Shown: positions 44,124 through 52,671 of the stretch, one piece after another | Layout of the letters: each line of letters starts with the position of its first letter | Position numbering within the stretch: the first letter of the stretch is position 1 | Source: Poindextera sp041691315 | GTDB lineage: Bacteria > Pseudomonadota > Alphaproteobacteria > Caulobacterales > Caulobacteraceae | Direction: 5' to 3' | Assembly (NCBI GenBank): GCA_041691315.1 | Contig: JBEPUW010000001.1 | Span: 62,001 to 126,000 of the forward strand | DNA length: 64,000 bases | Notes under the pieces: generated by a model | Told to the model about the DNA's origin: nothing | Database searches by the model: none | What the model saw: the letters and a program-made list of their open reading frames with translations, nothing else | Position numbers and translations under genes: made by a program

Positions 44124-44789
44124 ATGATGATCACGGTGTTCGGCGAGGGCAGGGGGTTTCGGGTCGTCTGGCTGCTGGAGGAGATGGGCCTGGCGTACCG
44201 GCTGCGGCCGGTGGACTTGCTGGCCGGCGTCGAGAACGACAGGGAGTTTCTGGCCGTCAATCCCGGCGGGTTCATCCCGGCGATCCAGGACGGCGACGTC
44301 ACCATGGTCGAATCGATTGCGATCATGGAGTACCTGATGGCCCGCTACGGGCCGACGCCGCTCGCGCCGGACCCGCACGATCCCGCCTTCCCCGCCTACC
44401 AGCAGTTCCTCCACCTCGGCGAAGCCGGCCTTGCCGCCTCGATCTACTTCGTCAGCGGCGCCCGCAACATCGCGCCCGAGGCCGAGCGGCACAACTGGAG
44501 CGCCGGCCAGGCGCTGGACGTGTTCGAGACCCGGTTGGGACTGGTCACGCGGCAACTGGCGCGCTCGCCCTATCTCGCCGGCGACCGGTTCACCGCCGCC
44601 GACATTTCGGTGACCTACACCCTGGAACTGGCTCAAAGAAACGTCGACTTCGCCCTTGGCGCGGCGGAGCTTGACTACGTCGCCCGCACCACCAGACGCG
44701 ATGCCTACAAACGCGCCATGGAAACCTGCCAGGCCACAAAGGCCTGGGCCGCGCGGGTGGCGGCCGGGCGATCACCGGTCGCGAAGTGA
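44124..44789 (+). CDS. Glutathione S-transferase
   Basis: 221 residues from the ATG at 44124 (a second ATG follows at once), with GAGGGAGGG upstream. The N-terminal thioredoxin-like domain has GFRVVWLLEEMGLAYRLRPVDL, NPGGFIPAIQDGDVTMVESIAIMEYL (the glutathione-binding P and ES motif). The C-terminal helical domain has YLAGDRFTAADISVTYTLE. Conjugates or isomerises electrophiles; subgroup not assigned. Confidence 0.92.
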   Translation: MMITVFGEGRGFRVVWLLEEMGLAYRLRPVDLLAGVENDREFLAVNPGGFIPAIQDGDVTMVESIAIMEYLMARYGPTPLAPDPHDPAFPAYQQFLHLGEAGLAASIYFVSGARNIAPEAERHNWSAGQALDVFETRLGLVTRQLARSPYLAGDRFTAADISVTYTLELAQRNVDFALGAAELDYVARTTRRDAYKRAMETCQATKAWAARVAAGRSPVAK

Positions 44790-44811
44790 CGTCGTCTGAG
44801 AGCCGAGGGCG

Positions 44812-45669
44812 CTAAGCCGGGACCGGCGCGGGCGCCGGTTGCTGCGCCGGGGCGACGGCAAAGACGAAGGCCTGCGGCTCGGCGACGGTGCGGCGGAAGA
44901 AGCCGCCGATCATGGTCATCATCATCGGCCGGATTTCGGCGTGATTGCCGAAGCCGTGCGGCAGGCCGCCGAAGATGTGCAGGTCGACCCTGCCGCCCAC
45001 CGCCCGCACCCGCTCTTCGTAGCGACGCGAGGCGCTGACCGGCACCACCTTGTCGGCGTCGCCGTGCAGCAGCATGACCGGCGGCAGGGCCGGGGTCACG
45101 TGCTCGATCGGGCTGGCCAGCATCACAGACTCTTCCGACTCGTCGGCGCCGGGGAGGGAGCGCGCCGGCAGGCTGCCGGAGGGCCGGGTCTCGCCCAGAT
45201 GGAACAGTACCGGCGGATAGACCGCCGCCACCGCCGCGACCGCGGCCGAAACGCCGCCCGAGCCTTCCGGCGGATCGAGCCGCGCATCGTCCGGGGTTCC
45301 CGCCGCCAATAGCGCCAGGTGCGCGCCCGCGGAGTGACCCTCCAGGCAGAGGCGGTCGGGATCGAAGCCCAGCTCGCCGGCTTGGCTGCGCACCCAGCGG
45401 ATGGCGCGTTTGGTGTCATGGATCTGGGCCGGAAACCGCGCCTCGCCGGTCAGCCGGTATTCCGAGGCGATGGCGACGAAACCCTGCTCGGCAAGCGCCG
45501 TGGCGTGGGGGCTGAGCATATCCTTGGAGCCGCGCGACCAGCCGCCTCCGTGCAGCAGCAAGACCGCCGCGCCATTGCCGCCGGCCTTGGGCGTGTAGAT
45601 GTCGAGCTTGAGCGGGCGGTCGCCCACATCGCCGAAAACCACGTCGCGTTGAATATCGATCCGGTCCAT
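44812..45669 (-). CDS. Alpha/beta hydrolase (esterase, BD-FAE/HSL-like)
   Basis: 285 residues. Oxyanion-hole motif LLHGGGWSRG, nucleophile elbow LEGHSAGAHLALL, acidic residue in LHGDADKVVPV and catalytic His in GGLPHGFGNH. Cytoplasmic esterase of the carboxylesterase type used for acetyl or feruloyl esters and other small esters. Convergent with the GST gene and divergent from the acyl-CoA ligase gene. Substrate unknown. The C-terminal tail is Ala/Pro-rich. Confidence 0.92.
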   Translation of the reverse strand: MDRIDIQRDVVFGDVGDRPLKLDIYTPKAGGNGAAVLLLHGGGWSRGSKDMLSPHATALAEQGFVAIASEYRLTGEARFPAQIHDTKRAIRWVRSQAGELGFDPDRLCLEGHSAGAHLALLAAGTPDDARLDPPEGSGGVSAAVAAVAAVYPPVLFHLGETRPSGSLPARSLPGADESEESVMLASPIEHVTPALPPVMLLHGDADKVVPVSASRRYEERVRAVGGRVDLHIFGGLPHGFGNHAEIRPMMMTMIGGFFRRTVAEPQAFVFAVAPAQQPAPAPVPA

Positions 45670-45794
45670 TTCGGGCGCTCCCTTTGAATAGGGCTGAGCC
45701 TATGCGCCCGCGAACGGGCTCACAACCGCGAGGCGCGGGCAAGGCGCGCCCTGGCGGATCAGGCGAGAGACCTTATGCTAGCGCCAGAGACGCG

Positions 45795-47339
45795 GTGGAG
45801 GTCACATATGGGAGAGGCGAGAACCCGCAGCCTGTGGGCGCTCTGACGGGCGCGACGCTCTACGATCCGACCCTGTCGTTCGGGGCGCGGCTGTCGCAGA
45901 TCGCGGCTGAGAAGCCGGATGCGCCGGCCATCACCGACGCGGTGCGGACGCTCACCTGGGGCGAACTCGACCGCCGCACCAACCAGATCGCCCGCGGCCT
46001 CGCCAAGGCGGGCGTGAAGCTTGGCGACGTGGTCTCGATCGCCCTGCCAAACACGGCCGACTATCTGGCGGTGGCGTTCGGGCTCTGGAAGGCGGGGGCG
46101 ACGCCGCAGATGCTGTCATATCGGCTGCCGGCGAACGAGGCGGACGCTATTCTGGAGCTGGCCGAAGCCCCGATCCTGGTCACCGATGGCTCCGTGCAGA
46201 GCTCGTATCCGAGCTTCAGCGTCGAGGCGCTGCTGGCCCTGGGCGAGGACGACAGCCCGCTGCCTGACGTGATCGCGCCGGTGTTCAAGGCGGCGACCAG
46301 CGGCGGTTCGACCGGCCGGCCGAAGCTGATCATGTCGGGCCTGCCCGGCATCGCCATGGCCACCGGCGGCGGGACCTATCGCATCGGGCCGGACGACACC
46401 TGCGTGATGCCAGGGCCGCTCTATCACAACGCGCCGTTCGTCTGCTCCTGCAACGCCCTGACCCAGGGCGCGCACGTCGTGCTGATGCCCCGGTTCGATC
46501 CCGAGGAGACGCTGAAAAACGTCGATCGGCACCGGGCAACCTGGCTCTATGTGGTGCCGACCATGATGAGCCGGATATGGAAGCTGCCGGACGCGGTGAA
46601 GGCGCAATATGATGTCTCCGGTCTGCACACTGTCTGGCATATGGCCGCGCCCTGCCCGCCGTGGCTGAAGGAAGCCTGGATCGACTGGATCGGGCCGGAT
46701 GCGATCATGGAACTTTACGCCGGCACCGAGGCGCAGTCGGCGACGATCATCACCGGACGCGAATGGCTGGCGCACCGCGGCAGCGTCGGCCAGGTGCGGG
46801 CCGGGGAGATGGCCACCTTCAACGAGGCGGGCGAGCGGCTGCCGCTGGGCGAGATCGGCGAAATCTACCTGCGGCGACCAGCGGGCTCGCCGCCGTCCTA
46901 CCAGTACCGCGGCGCCACCGCCCGGACGCTGCCGGACGGCTGGGAGAGCCTGGGCGACATCGGCTATTTCGATGCCGACGCCTACCTCTACCTGGCCGAC
47001 CGGCGCACCGACATGGTCCTGGTCGGCGGCTCCAACGTCTATCCGGCCGAGATCGAGGCGGCGCTGGACGAACACCCCCTGGTGCAGTCGTCGGCGGTGA
47101 TCGGCCTGCCGGACGAGGACATGGGCAATACGCTGCACGCCATCGTGCAGCCGAAGGGCGATCTCAGCGAAACGGATCTGCGCGAGCATCTGCGCGGGAT
47201 GCTGGCGCCCTACAAGCAGCCGCGAACCTATGAGTTCGTCCCGGGGAACATCCGCGACGACGCCGGCAAGGTCCGCCGCACCGCCCTGCGCGACGAGCGG
47301 ATCGCAGCTATGAAGACGGCCAAGTCCGGACCGGCTTAA
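45795..47339 (+). CDS. AMP-dependent acyl-CoA synthetase/ligase
   Basis: 514 residues from the likely GTG at 45795. The adenylation motifs are seen: the phosphate-binding loop in TSGGSTGRPKLIM, YAGTEAQSATII (A5), GWESLGDIGYFDADAYLYLADR (A7/A8), and the catalytic lysine region near GKVRRTAL. Activates a carboxylic acid to its CoA thioester; its overall pattern resembles bile-acid/steroid-type CoA ligases. The SDR gene follows 63 bases downstream, suggesting a shared pathway. Acid substrate unknown. A longer form from 45684 overlaps the divergent promoter and is less likely. Confidence 0.92.
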   Translation: MEVTYGRGENPQPVGALTGATLYDPTLSFGARLSQIAAEKPDAPAITDAVRTLTWGELDRRTNQIARGLAKAGVKLGDVVSIALPNTADYLAVAFGLWKAGATPQMLSYRLPANEADAILELAEAPILVTDGSVQSSYPSFSVEALLALGEDDSPLPDVIAPVFKAATSGGSTGRPKLIMSGLPGIAMATGGGTYRIGPDDTCVMPGPLYHNAPFVCSCNALTQGAHVVLMPRFDPEETLKNVDRHRATWLYVVPTMMSRIWKLPDAVKAQYDVSGLHTVWHMAAPCPPWLKEAWIDWIGPDAIMELYAGTEAQSATIITGREWLAHRGSVGQVRAGEMATFNEAGERLPLGEIGEIYLRRPAGSPPSYQYRGATARTLPDGWESLGDIGYFDADAYLYLADRRTDMVLVGGSNVYPAEIEAALDEHPLVQSSAVIGLPDEDMGNTLHAIVQPKGDLSETDLREHLRGMLAPYKQPRTYEFVPGNIRDDAGKVRRTALRDERIAAMKTAKSGPA

Positions 47340-47402
47340 AGGCGGTGGCGCTCGCCGCCGCCTTGGACTATCGCGACCACTTGAGCATCAGCGGAGGGCG
47401 GC

Positions 47403-48233
47403 ATGAACTTCGAGGGCAAGACAGCCTGGGTGACGGGCGCGTCGTCGGGCATCGGCGAGGCGCTGGCGCTCGGGCTGGCCGAGCGCGGCGCACGGGTCAT
47501 CCTCTCCGGCCGGCAGGTCGATGCGCTCGAGGCGGTGGCGGCGCGGATCGGGGCCAAGACCCTGGTCCTGCCGTTCGAGACCACCGACATGGAGGCGCTG
47601 CCGGGCGTCGTCGATGCGGCCATCGCCTGGCGCGGCGGCGTCGACGTGCTGATCAACAATGCCGGCATCAGCCAGCGCAGCCTGGCGCTGGATACCGACT
47701 TCTCAGTCTATCGGACGATCATGGAGGTCGACTATTTCGCCCCGGTCCGCCTGACGGGGCTTCTGCTGCCGCACATGGTGGAGCGGGGCTCCGGCCATCT
47801 GTCGGTGATCAGCTCGGTGGCCGGTAAGGTGGGGGTGCCTTTGCGCACCGGCTACTGCTCGGCCAAGCACGCCGTGGTCGGCTATTTCGACTCGCTGCGC
47901 TCGGAGATCGAGACCGCCTATGGGATCAGCGTCAGCGTGATCACCCCCGGCTCGGTCGCCACCCAGGTGGCCTACAACGCGCTCTCCGGCAGCGGCGACC
48001 GCCACGCCCAGGCCGACCCGAACATCGACAACGGCATCCCGGCGCCGCGTGCGGCGGAGATCATTCTGGACGGCATCGCGGCCGGCCAGCGCGAGATCCC
48101 GGTCGCCGAGGGCGGCGAACTCGCCATCCTGAGGCTGCGCGCCGCCGACCCCGACGCGGCTTTCGCCGCCGTGGCCGCCGGCGGCGCCCGGCTGGCGGCG
48201 GCGCGGGCCGCGGCTTCTCAGGGCGGCGCTTAG
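47403..48233 (+). CDS. Short-chain dehydrogenase/reductase
   Basis: 276 residues. Cofactor motif TGASSGIGEA, NNAG (LINNAGIS), catalytic Ser in VISSVAGK and YCSAKH (Y-x3-K). A C-terminal Ala-rich extension is present. Resembles DHRS7-like SDRs. NAD(P)-dependent oxidoreductase of an alcohol or ketone. Same strand and closely spaced after the acyl-CoA ligase gene. Confidence 0.94.
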   Translation: MNFEGKTAWVTGASSGIGEALALGLAERGARVILSGRQVDALEAVAARIGAKTLVLPFETTDMEALPGVVDAAIAWRGGVDVLINNAGISQRSLALDTDFSVYRTIMEVDYFAPVRLTGLLLPHMVERGSGHLSVISSVAGKVGVPLRTGYCSAKHAVVGYFDSLRSEIETAYGISVSVITPGSVATQVAYNALSGSGDRHAQADPNIDNGIPAPRAAEIILDGIAAGQREIPVAEGGELAILRLRAADPDAAFAAVAAGGARLAAARAAASQGGA

Positions 48234-48281
48234 TCCCTAACTGTTGAAGCGGGACTGTACGGGTTGGGACTGGAGCCTTCG

Positions 48282-50249
48282 ATGCGCACCCTGTTGATCG
48301 CCGCGGCCCTGGCCCTGGGCTTCGCCAGTCTGGTCCAGGCCCAGCCGACGCCTCAGCCCGCGCCAAACACCTACGACCCCACGCTGACCTTCGCGCCGCT
48401 TGACGTCGCGCCGTCGCCGAACCGCTATCGCTCGGGCAATGGCGCGCCGGGACCGGACTATTGGCAGAACCGCGCCGACTACCAGATCACCGCCCGCCTG
48501 GAGCCGAAGGACAAGACGCTCACGGCGGAGGAGACCATCACCTACACCAACAACAGCCCCGACGTGCTCGACGTCCTGTGGGTGCAGCTGGACCAGAACA
48601 TCTATCGCCGCGACGCCCGCGCCGGCGACTCCAGCGGCCGGCCGCGCACCCAGTTCACCGACGGCTATGTCCTGGATTCCGTCGAGGTCGAGGCCGGCGG
48701 CCGCTTCGTCGCCGCCGACCATCTGGTCAGCGACACGCGCCTGCGGGTCAGCCTGCCCGAGGCGCTGAAGCCGGGCGGCGGCCATCTTCGGCTGCGCATC
48801 CACTACCACTACACCGTGCCCGGGACCTTCGGCGGCCGCACCGCCTGGACCACCACCCCGAACGGCGAGATCTACGACATCGCCCAATGGTATCCGCGCG
48901 TGCAGGTCTATGACGACGTGCGCGGCTGGGACACGCTGCCCTATCTCGGCAACGAATTTTACCTGGAATACGGGACCTTCGACTATGCGGTGACCGTTCC
49001 CGCCGACATGATCGTCGCCGGTTCCGGCCAGCTGACCAACCCGGAAGAGGTTCTGTCGCCGGCGGAGAGGGCGCGGCTCGACCAGGCCCGGGCCAGCGAC
49101 GCGACGGTGATGATCCGCAGCCCGGCGGATGTCGTCGCGGCGCCGCCCGAGGACGCTCAGACCAAGACCTGGCGGTTCCATATGGAGCACACCCGCGACG
49201 TCGCCTTCGCCGCCTCCCGCGCCTTCGTCTGGGACGCCGCACGGGTCAATCTGCCCGACGGCAAGACCGCGCTGGCCCAGTCGGTCTATCCGGTGGAAAG
49301 CGCCGGCGACGCGGCCTGGGGCCGCTCGACCGAGTATCTGAAGTTCGCCATCGAGGACTTTTCGCGCCGCTGGTTCGTCTATCCCTGGCCGAACGCGATC
49401 AATGTCGGCGGGCCGGCCTCGGGCATGGAATATCCGGGCGTGCTGTTCGACGGCGCCGGCGACAAGGGCAAGGGCCTCTTCTGGATCACCGTGCACGAGA
49501 TCGGGCATTCGTACTTCCCGATGATCGTCGGCGCCGACGAGCGGCGCTACGCCTGGATGGACGAGGGGCTGAACTCCTTCATCGACGTCAAGGAATCCGA
49601 CGTCTTTCAGAACGGCGTCTATGGACCCAAGCGCGACCAGGAATACGCGCCGGGCCAGGGCGCGCCGGCCGACCAGATCGCCGCTCTGATCGCCGACCCC
49701 AAGGCGCCGACCATCATGACCCGGCCGGACGTCATCCCAGGCCAGTTCGGCCACCCGATCAGCTACTTCAAGACCGCCTACGGATTGACCCTGCTGCGCG
49801 AGGACATTCTCGGCCCCGACCGGTTCGACCCGGCCTTCCGCAAGTTCATCCGCGACTGGGCCTATAAGCACCCGAAGCCGGCCGACTTCTTCCGCTCGAT
49901 GGAGAGCGAGGGCGGCGAGGACCTGGCCTGGTTCTGGCGCGGCTGGTTTTACAACAACTGGCAAAACGACCTGGCGCTGGACGGCGTCACCTATGTCGAC
50001 AACGACCCGGCCAAGGGCGCCAAGATCGCCGTCTCCAACCTGGGCCAGCTGGTGCTGCCGGGCACTTTACGGATCGCGTTCAAGGACGGGTCGACCAGCG
50101 ACATCGTGATGCCGGCGGAAACCTGGATCCAGTCCGGGCGCCACGTCTTCACGATCGATGGCGCCAAGCCGATCGCCAGCGTGACCATCGACCCCGATCA
50201 CCGCATCCCCGACCGCGACCGCGCCAACAACAGCTGGACCGCGCCGTAA
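48282..50249 (+). CDS. M1-family aminopeptidase-like metallopeptidase, exported
   Basis: 655 residues from the ATG at 48282, with a signal peptide (MRTLLIAAALALGFASLVQAQ). The zinc site is HEIGH near residue 405, followed by the third ligand in YAWMDEGLNSF. The N-terminal beta-domain (YQITARLEPKDKTLTAEETI) is typical. Likely periplasmic aminopeptidase. A palindromic repeat begins 5 bases past the stop. The start was chosen because the signal peptide begins there. Confidence 0.94.
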   Translation: MRTLLIAAALALGFASLVQAQPTPQPAPNTYDPTLTFAPLDVAPSPNRYRSGNGAPGPDYWQNRADYQITARLEPKDKTLTAEETITYTNNSPDVLDVLWVQLDQNIYRRDARAGDSSGRPRTQFTDGYVLDSVEVEAGGRFVAADHLVSDTRLRVSLPEALKPGGGHLRLRIHYHYTVPGTFGGRTAWTTTPNGEIYDIAQWYPRVQVYDDVRGWDTLPYLGNEFYLEYGTFDYAVTVPADMIVAGSGQLTNPEEVLSPAERARLDQARASDATVMIRSPADVVAAPPEDAQTKTWRFHMEHTRDVAFAASRAFVWDAARVNLPDGKTALAQSVYPVESAGDAAWGRSTEYLKFAIEDFSRRWFVYPWPNAINVGGPASGMEYPGVLFDGAGDKGKGLFWITVHEIGHSYFPMIVGADERRYAWMDEGLNSFIDVKESDVFQNGVYGPKRDQEYAPGQGAPADQIAALIADPKAPTIMTRPDVIPGQFGHPISYFKTAYGLTLLREDILGPDRFDPAFRKFIRDWAYKHPKPADFFRSMESEGGEDLAWFWRGWFYNNWQNDLALDGVTYVDNDPAKGAKIAVSNLGQLVLPGTLRIAFKDGSTSDIVMPAETWIQSGRHVFTIDGAKPIASVTIDPDHRIPDRDRANNSWTAP

Positions 50250-50254
50250 TATTA

Positions 50255-50402
50255 CCCGTCATCCCCCGCTGGAGCCGCGAAGCGGCGGAATGCGGGGGAT
50301 CCATGAACGTCGATGCTGCCAGTGACCTGAGCGGTTGAACCGCGCCATGAACTCGCCATCGCCCGTGTTCATGGATGGCCCGGACAAGTCGGGCCATGAC
50401 GT
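50255..50402. repeat. Composite palindromic intergenic repeat, copy 1
   Basis: Two modules flank a spacer of about 56 bases. Module A (50258-50308) runs from GTCATCCCCCGCTGG through a small hairpin to GGGGGATCCATGAAC. Module B (50365-50401) runs from GTGTTCATGGATGGCCCGG to GGGCCATGACG. The whole element recurs in opposite orientation at 62125-62221. It lies between the convergent M1 peptidase and GST genes. Confidence 0.88.
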
Positions 50403-50422
50403 GTGGGGTGAGCGCGCGCCGC

Positions 50423-51175
50423 CTACTCCGCCGCCGTTTTTTGCCACTCGGCCGGGATTGGCTGGGCGCGCTGGTTGGCCATGATCCCGGCGCGGCGAGC
50501 CTGTTCCTCCGGGGTAATGGTCGCCGGGTCCTCGCGGAATTCCGGCCCCAGCGCCATCGCCTTCTGCACCGCCGGCCGCTCGCCGACCGCGTCCAGCCAG
50601 CGCTTCACATTGGGGAACTCGTCGATCTCCAGGCCGCGCATCTTCCAGCCGGTGCTCCACGGATAGCAGATCATGTCGGCGATGCTGTATTCGCCGGCGG
50701 CCAGCCAATCCTTGTTGAACAGGCCCAGGTTCAGCACCCCGAACAGCCGGTGCGCCTCATTGTCGAAGCGCTTGACGGCATAGCTCAGGTCGCCGTTGTC
50801 CGGGTTCTGCGCGGCGCGGCGGAAATGCCCCTGCTCGCCCAGCTTGGCGCCCTGGTTGCCGGTCTGCCACATCACCCACTGGGCGACGTCGTACTTCTTG
50901 TGCGCCTCCTGCGGCCAAAATTTTCCGGCCTTTTCCGCGATGTACATCATGATCGCGCCGGACTCGAAGATCGACAGCGGCGCGCCGCCCCCGACGGGGT
51001 CGTTGTCGATGATCGCCGGCATGCGGTTGTTCGGGGCGATCTTCAGGAAGTCGGCGGTGAACTGGTCGCCCTTGCCGATGTTCACCGGCACGATCCGATA
51101 GGCCAGGCCGCATTCCTCGAGCAGGATAATGACCTTCTTGCCGTTGCCGGTCGGCCAGAAATAGACGTCGATCAT
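50423..51175 (-). CDS. Glutathione S-transferase (YghU/Ure2p-like)
   Basis: 250 residues. Thioredoxin-like N-domain: FWPTGNGKKVIILLEECGLAYRIVPVNIG, NNRMPAIIDNDP, and SIFESGAIMMYIAEK (the ES glutathione-binding pair). C-domain: WLAAGEYSIADMICYPW. The N-K and W/T features match the YghU/Ure2p-like group, which reduces disulphide-type or organic hydroperoxide substrates. Divergent from the SRPBCC operon. Confidence 0.93.
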   Translation of the reverse strand: MIDVYFWPTGNGKKVIILLEECGLAYRIVPVNIGKGDQFTADFLKIAPNNRMPAIIDNDPVGGGAPLSIFESGAIMMYIAEKAGKFWPQEAHKKYDVAQWVMWQTGNQGAKLGEQGHFRRAAQNPDNGDLSYAVKRFDNEAHRLFGVLNLGLFNKDWLAAGEYSIADMICYPWSTGWKMRGLEIDEFPNVKRWLDAVGERPAVQKAMALGPEFREDPATITPEEQARRAGIMANQRAQPIPAEWQKTAAE

Positions 51176-51329
51176 CGTTCTCTCCCAATTCGATTTGGCG
51201 GCTGTGCTGAAAGGTCCAGGCCGCGACTAATGGCTTGTGTTGAGATTAGGACTCGAGCGCGCCCGGCGCAAAGCCGACTTCCGCGAAGATCGGCGATGTG
51301 CTGATCTGTGGGCCAGGGAGGATATCGCC

Positions 51330-51743
51330 ATGCATGAAGTGACCGTGGGCGGGGACGTGCCGCTGAGCGCCGACGAGGTCTGGAAGGTGATCGGGGATTT
51401 TTCCGGCATCCGCAAATGGGCGACGGCGGTCGAGGCCGAGTCCACCGAACTGACGGCCGACGGCAAGGTGCGCACGCTGAGCATGCCGGGCGGACGGACG
51501 GTGAGGGAGTTGCTGGCCGACGAGGGCGAGCACCACTACACCTACACGCTCGATCGACCCGACATGAAGTCTTACTTTTCAACGGTTTCCGTCAAGCCGG
51601 CGGGGGCGGAGGCGTCGCGGATCGAGCTGGTCGTCAAGTTCGAGCCCAAGGACGCGTCCAAGCTCGAGGAGACCCGCGACCAGATGGGCCGCTTCTGCGG
51701 CGGCAATCTGAAGGCGATGAAACGGGCGCTCGGCCTGGTATGA
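51330..51743 (+). CDS. SRPBCC-family (START-like/PYR1-type) protein
   Basis: 137 residues from the ATG at 51330, with AGGGAGG about 8 bases upstream. The helix-grip fold is seen from the start (VPLSADEVWKVIGDFSGIRKWA) to the long C-terminal helix (LEETRDQMGRFCGGNLKAMKRA). Binds a hydrophobic ligand in its cavity; role unknown. First of three coupled genes; its stop overlaps the next start (ATGA). Confidence 0.88.
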   Translation: MHEVTVGGDVPLSADEVWKVIGDFSGIRKWATAVEAESTELTADGKVRTLSMPGGRTVRELLADEGEHHYTYTLDRPDMKSYFSTVSVKPAGAEASRIELVVKFEPKDASKLEETRDQMGRFCGGNLKAMKRALGLV

Positions 51744-52159
51744 GCACGGCGATCCGCTGGCGGGTCGCCGGCGGTCTGCTGGCGGCCGGCGTCCTGGCGG
51801 CTGCCGCTGGCATGGCGGGCGTTGCTCATGCCGACATGGGGCCGAAGCCCACGATGACCTTCGCCTTCACCTTCGCCAAGGCGGGTCAGAGCGTCAGGAG
51901 CGGCGTGCTGTTGACCTGCGAGGCCGCCGGGTGCGCCAAGCCCGAGCCGCTGCCGCGCGAGGGCCCGCAAGGGTTCGATTGCCAGCCGCGGAGCTGTTTC
52001 GCCCGCGCCTACGGCTTTCGACCCTACGCCATGCTTGATCTGACGATGTCGGACGGGCGCACCCTGAAGAGCAACGTGTTCAACACCCAAACCCTGCTCG
52101 GCAAGTTCAAGGTCGCGGTCGGCGCCGCCAGCCTCGACGTCCAACCCACCGGGTGGTGA
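51740..52159 (+). CDS. Hypothetical exported protein with paired cysteines
   Basis: 139 residues. An N-terminal hydrophobic signal (GGLLAAGVLAAAAGMAGVAHA) predicts export. The mature part has four cysteines in two pairs (TCEAAGC and DCQPRSC) and a beta-rich remainder. I do not recognise the family, but the region looks compact and conserved. Coupled to the SRPBCC gene (4-base overlap) and overlapping the next gene by 7 bases. Confidence 0.72.
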   Translation: MSTAIRWRVAGGLLAAGVLAAAAGMAGVAHADMGPKPTMTFAFTFAKAGQSVRSGVLLTCEAAGCAKPEPLPREGPQGFDCQPRSCFARAYGFRPYAMLDLTMSDGRTLKSNVFNTQTLLGKFKVAVGAASLDVQPTGW

Positions 52160-52629
52160 ACGCCGCCGCGTCGCTCGCCGGCGCGCTCGTTCTGTTCTGG
52201 CTGGTGCGGGCGCAGTTCAGCCGCGGCGCGACCTGGGCGGCGATCGGGCTTTTGCCGCTCCTGGTGCTGGCCTCGGCGTCACGGCTGGAGCTTGCCCTGA
52301 CCATCGCGGTCGAGGCGCCGATCGTCTGGGCGCTCTCGCGGCGGCTGGGCCTGGGGCGCCGGCGGGCGGCGCTGGTCTGCGGCCTGGTCAACCTGATCAC
52401 GCAGCCGCTGCTCTATCTGGTCCTGACCCGCGCGCCGATCGCGGGGGTCCTGCAATGGCGCGCGGCCTTCGCCGGGTGCGAGCTGGCGGTCTGGATCGCC
52501 GAGGCGCTGCTCTATCTGGCCAGCCTGGAAGACCTGCGGCGCGGCCGCCACGCCCTGGCCAAGGCGTTCGGATTGAGCCTGGCCGCCAACGCCACATCGG
52601 CGCTCATCGGCCTCGTGCTGCCGATCTAG
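52153..52629 (+). CDS. Hypothetical inner-membrane protein
   Basis: 158 residues from a GTG at 52153, which overlaps the preceding stop by 7 bases. Four to five hydrophobic segments (AAASLAGALVLFWLVRAQF, WAAIGLLPLLVLAS, NLITQPLLYLVLT, VWIAEALLYLAS, SLAANATSALIGLVLPI). Family not recognised. The coupling suggests it works in the membrane with the exported protein just upstream. Confidence 0.72.
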   Translation: MVNAAASLAGALVLFWLVRAQFSRGATWAAIGLLPLLVLASASRLELALTIAVEAPIVWALSRRLGLGRRRAALVCGLVNLITQPLLYLVLTRAPIAGVLQWRAAFAGCELAVWIAEALLYLASLEDLRRGRHALAKAFGLSLAANATSALIGLVLPI

Positions 52630-52671
52630 CGGTCCAGATGGATCAGCAGGTCGCTCAGCCGCCGAAGCGGC

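Noticed and set aside
48237..49964. A 575-codon minus-strand frame under the M1 peptidase gene
   Set aside because: The plus strand has a signal peptide and an HEIGH...E zinc site; the minus frame is a GC-driven shadow.
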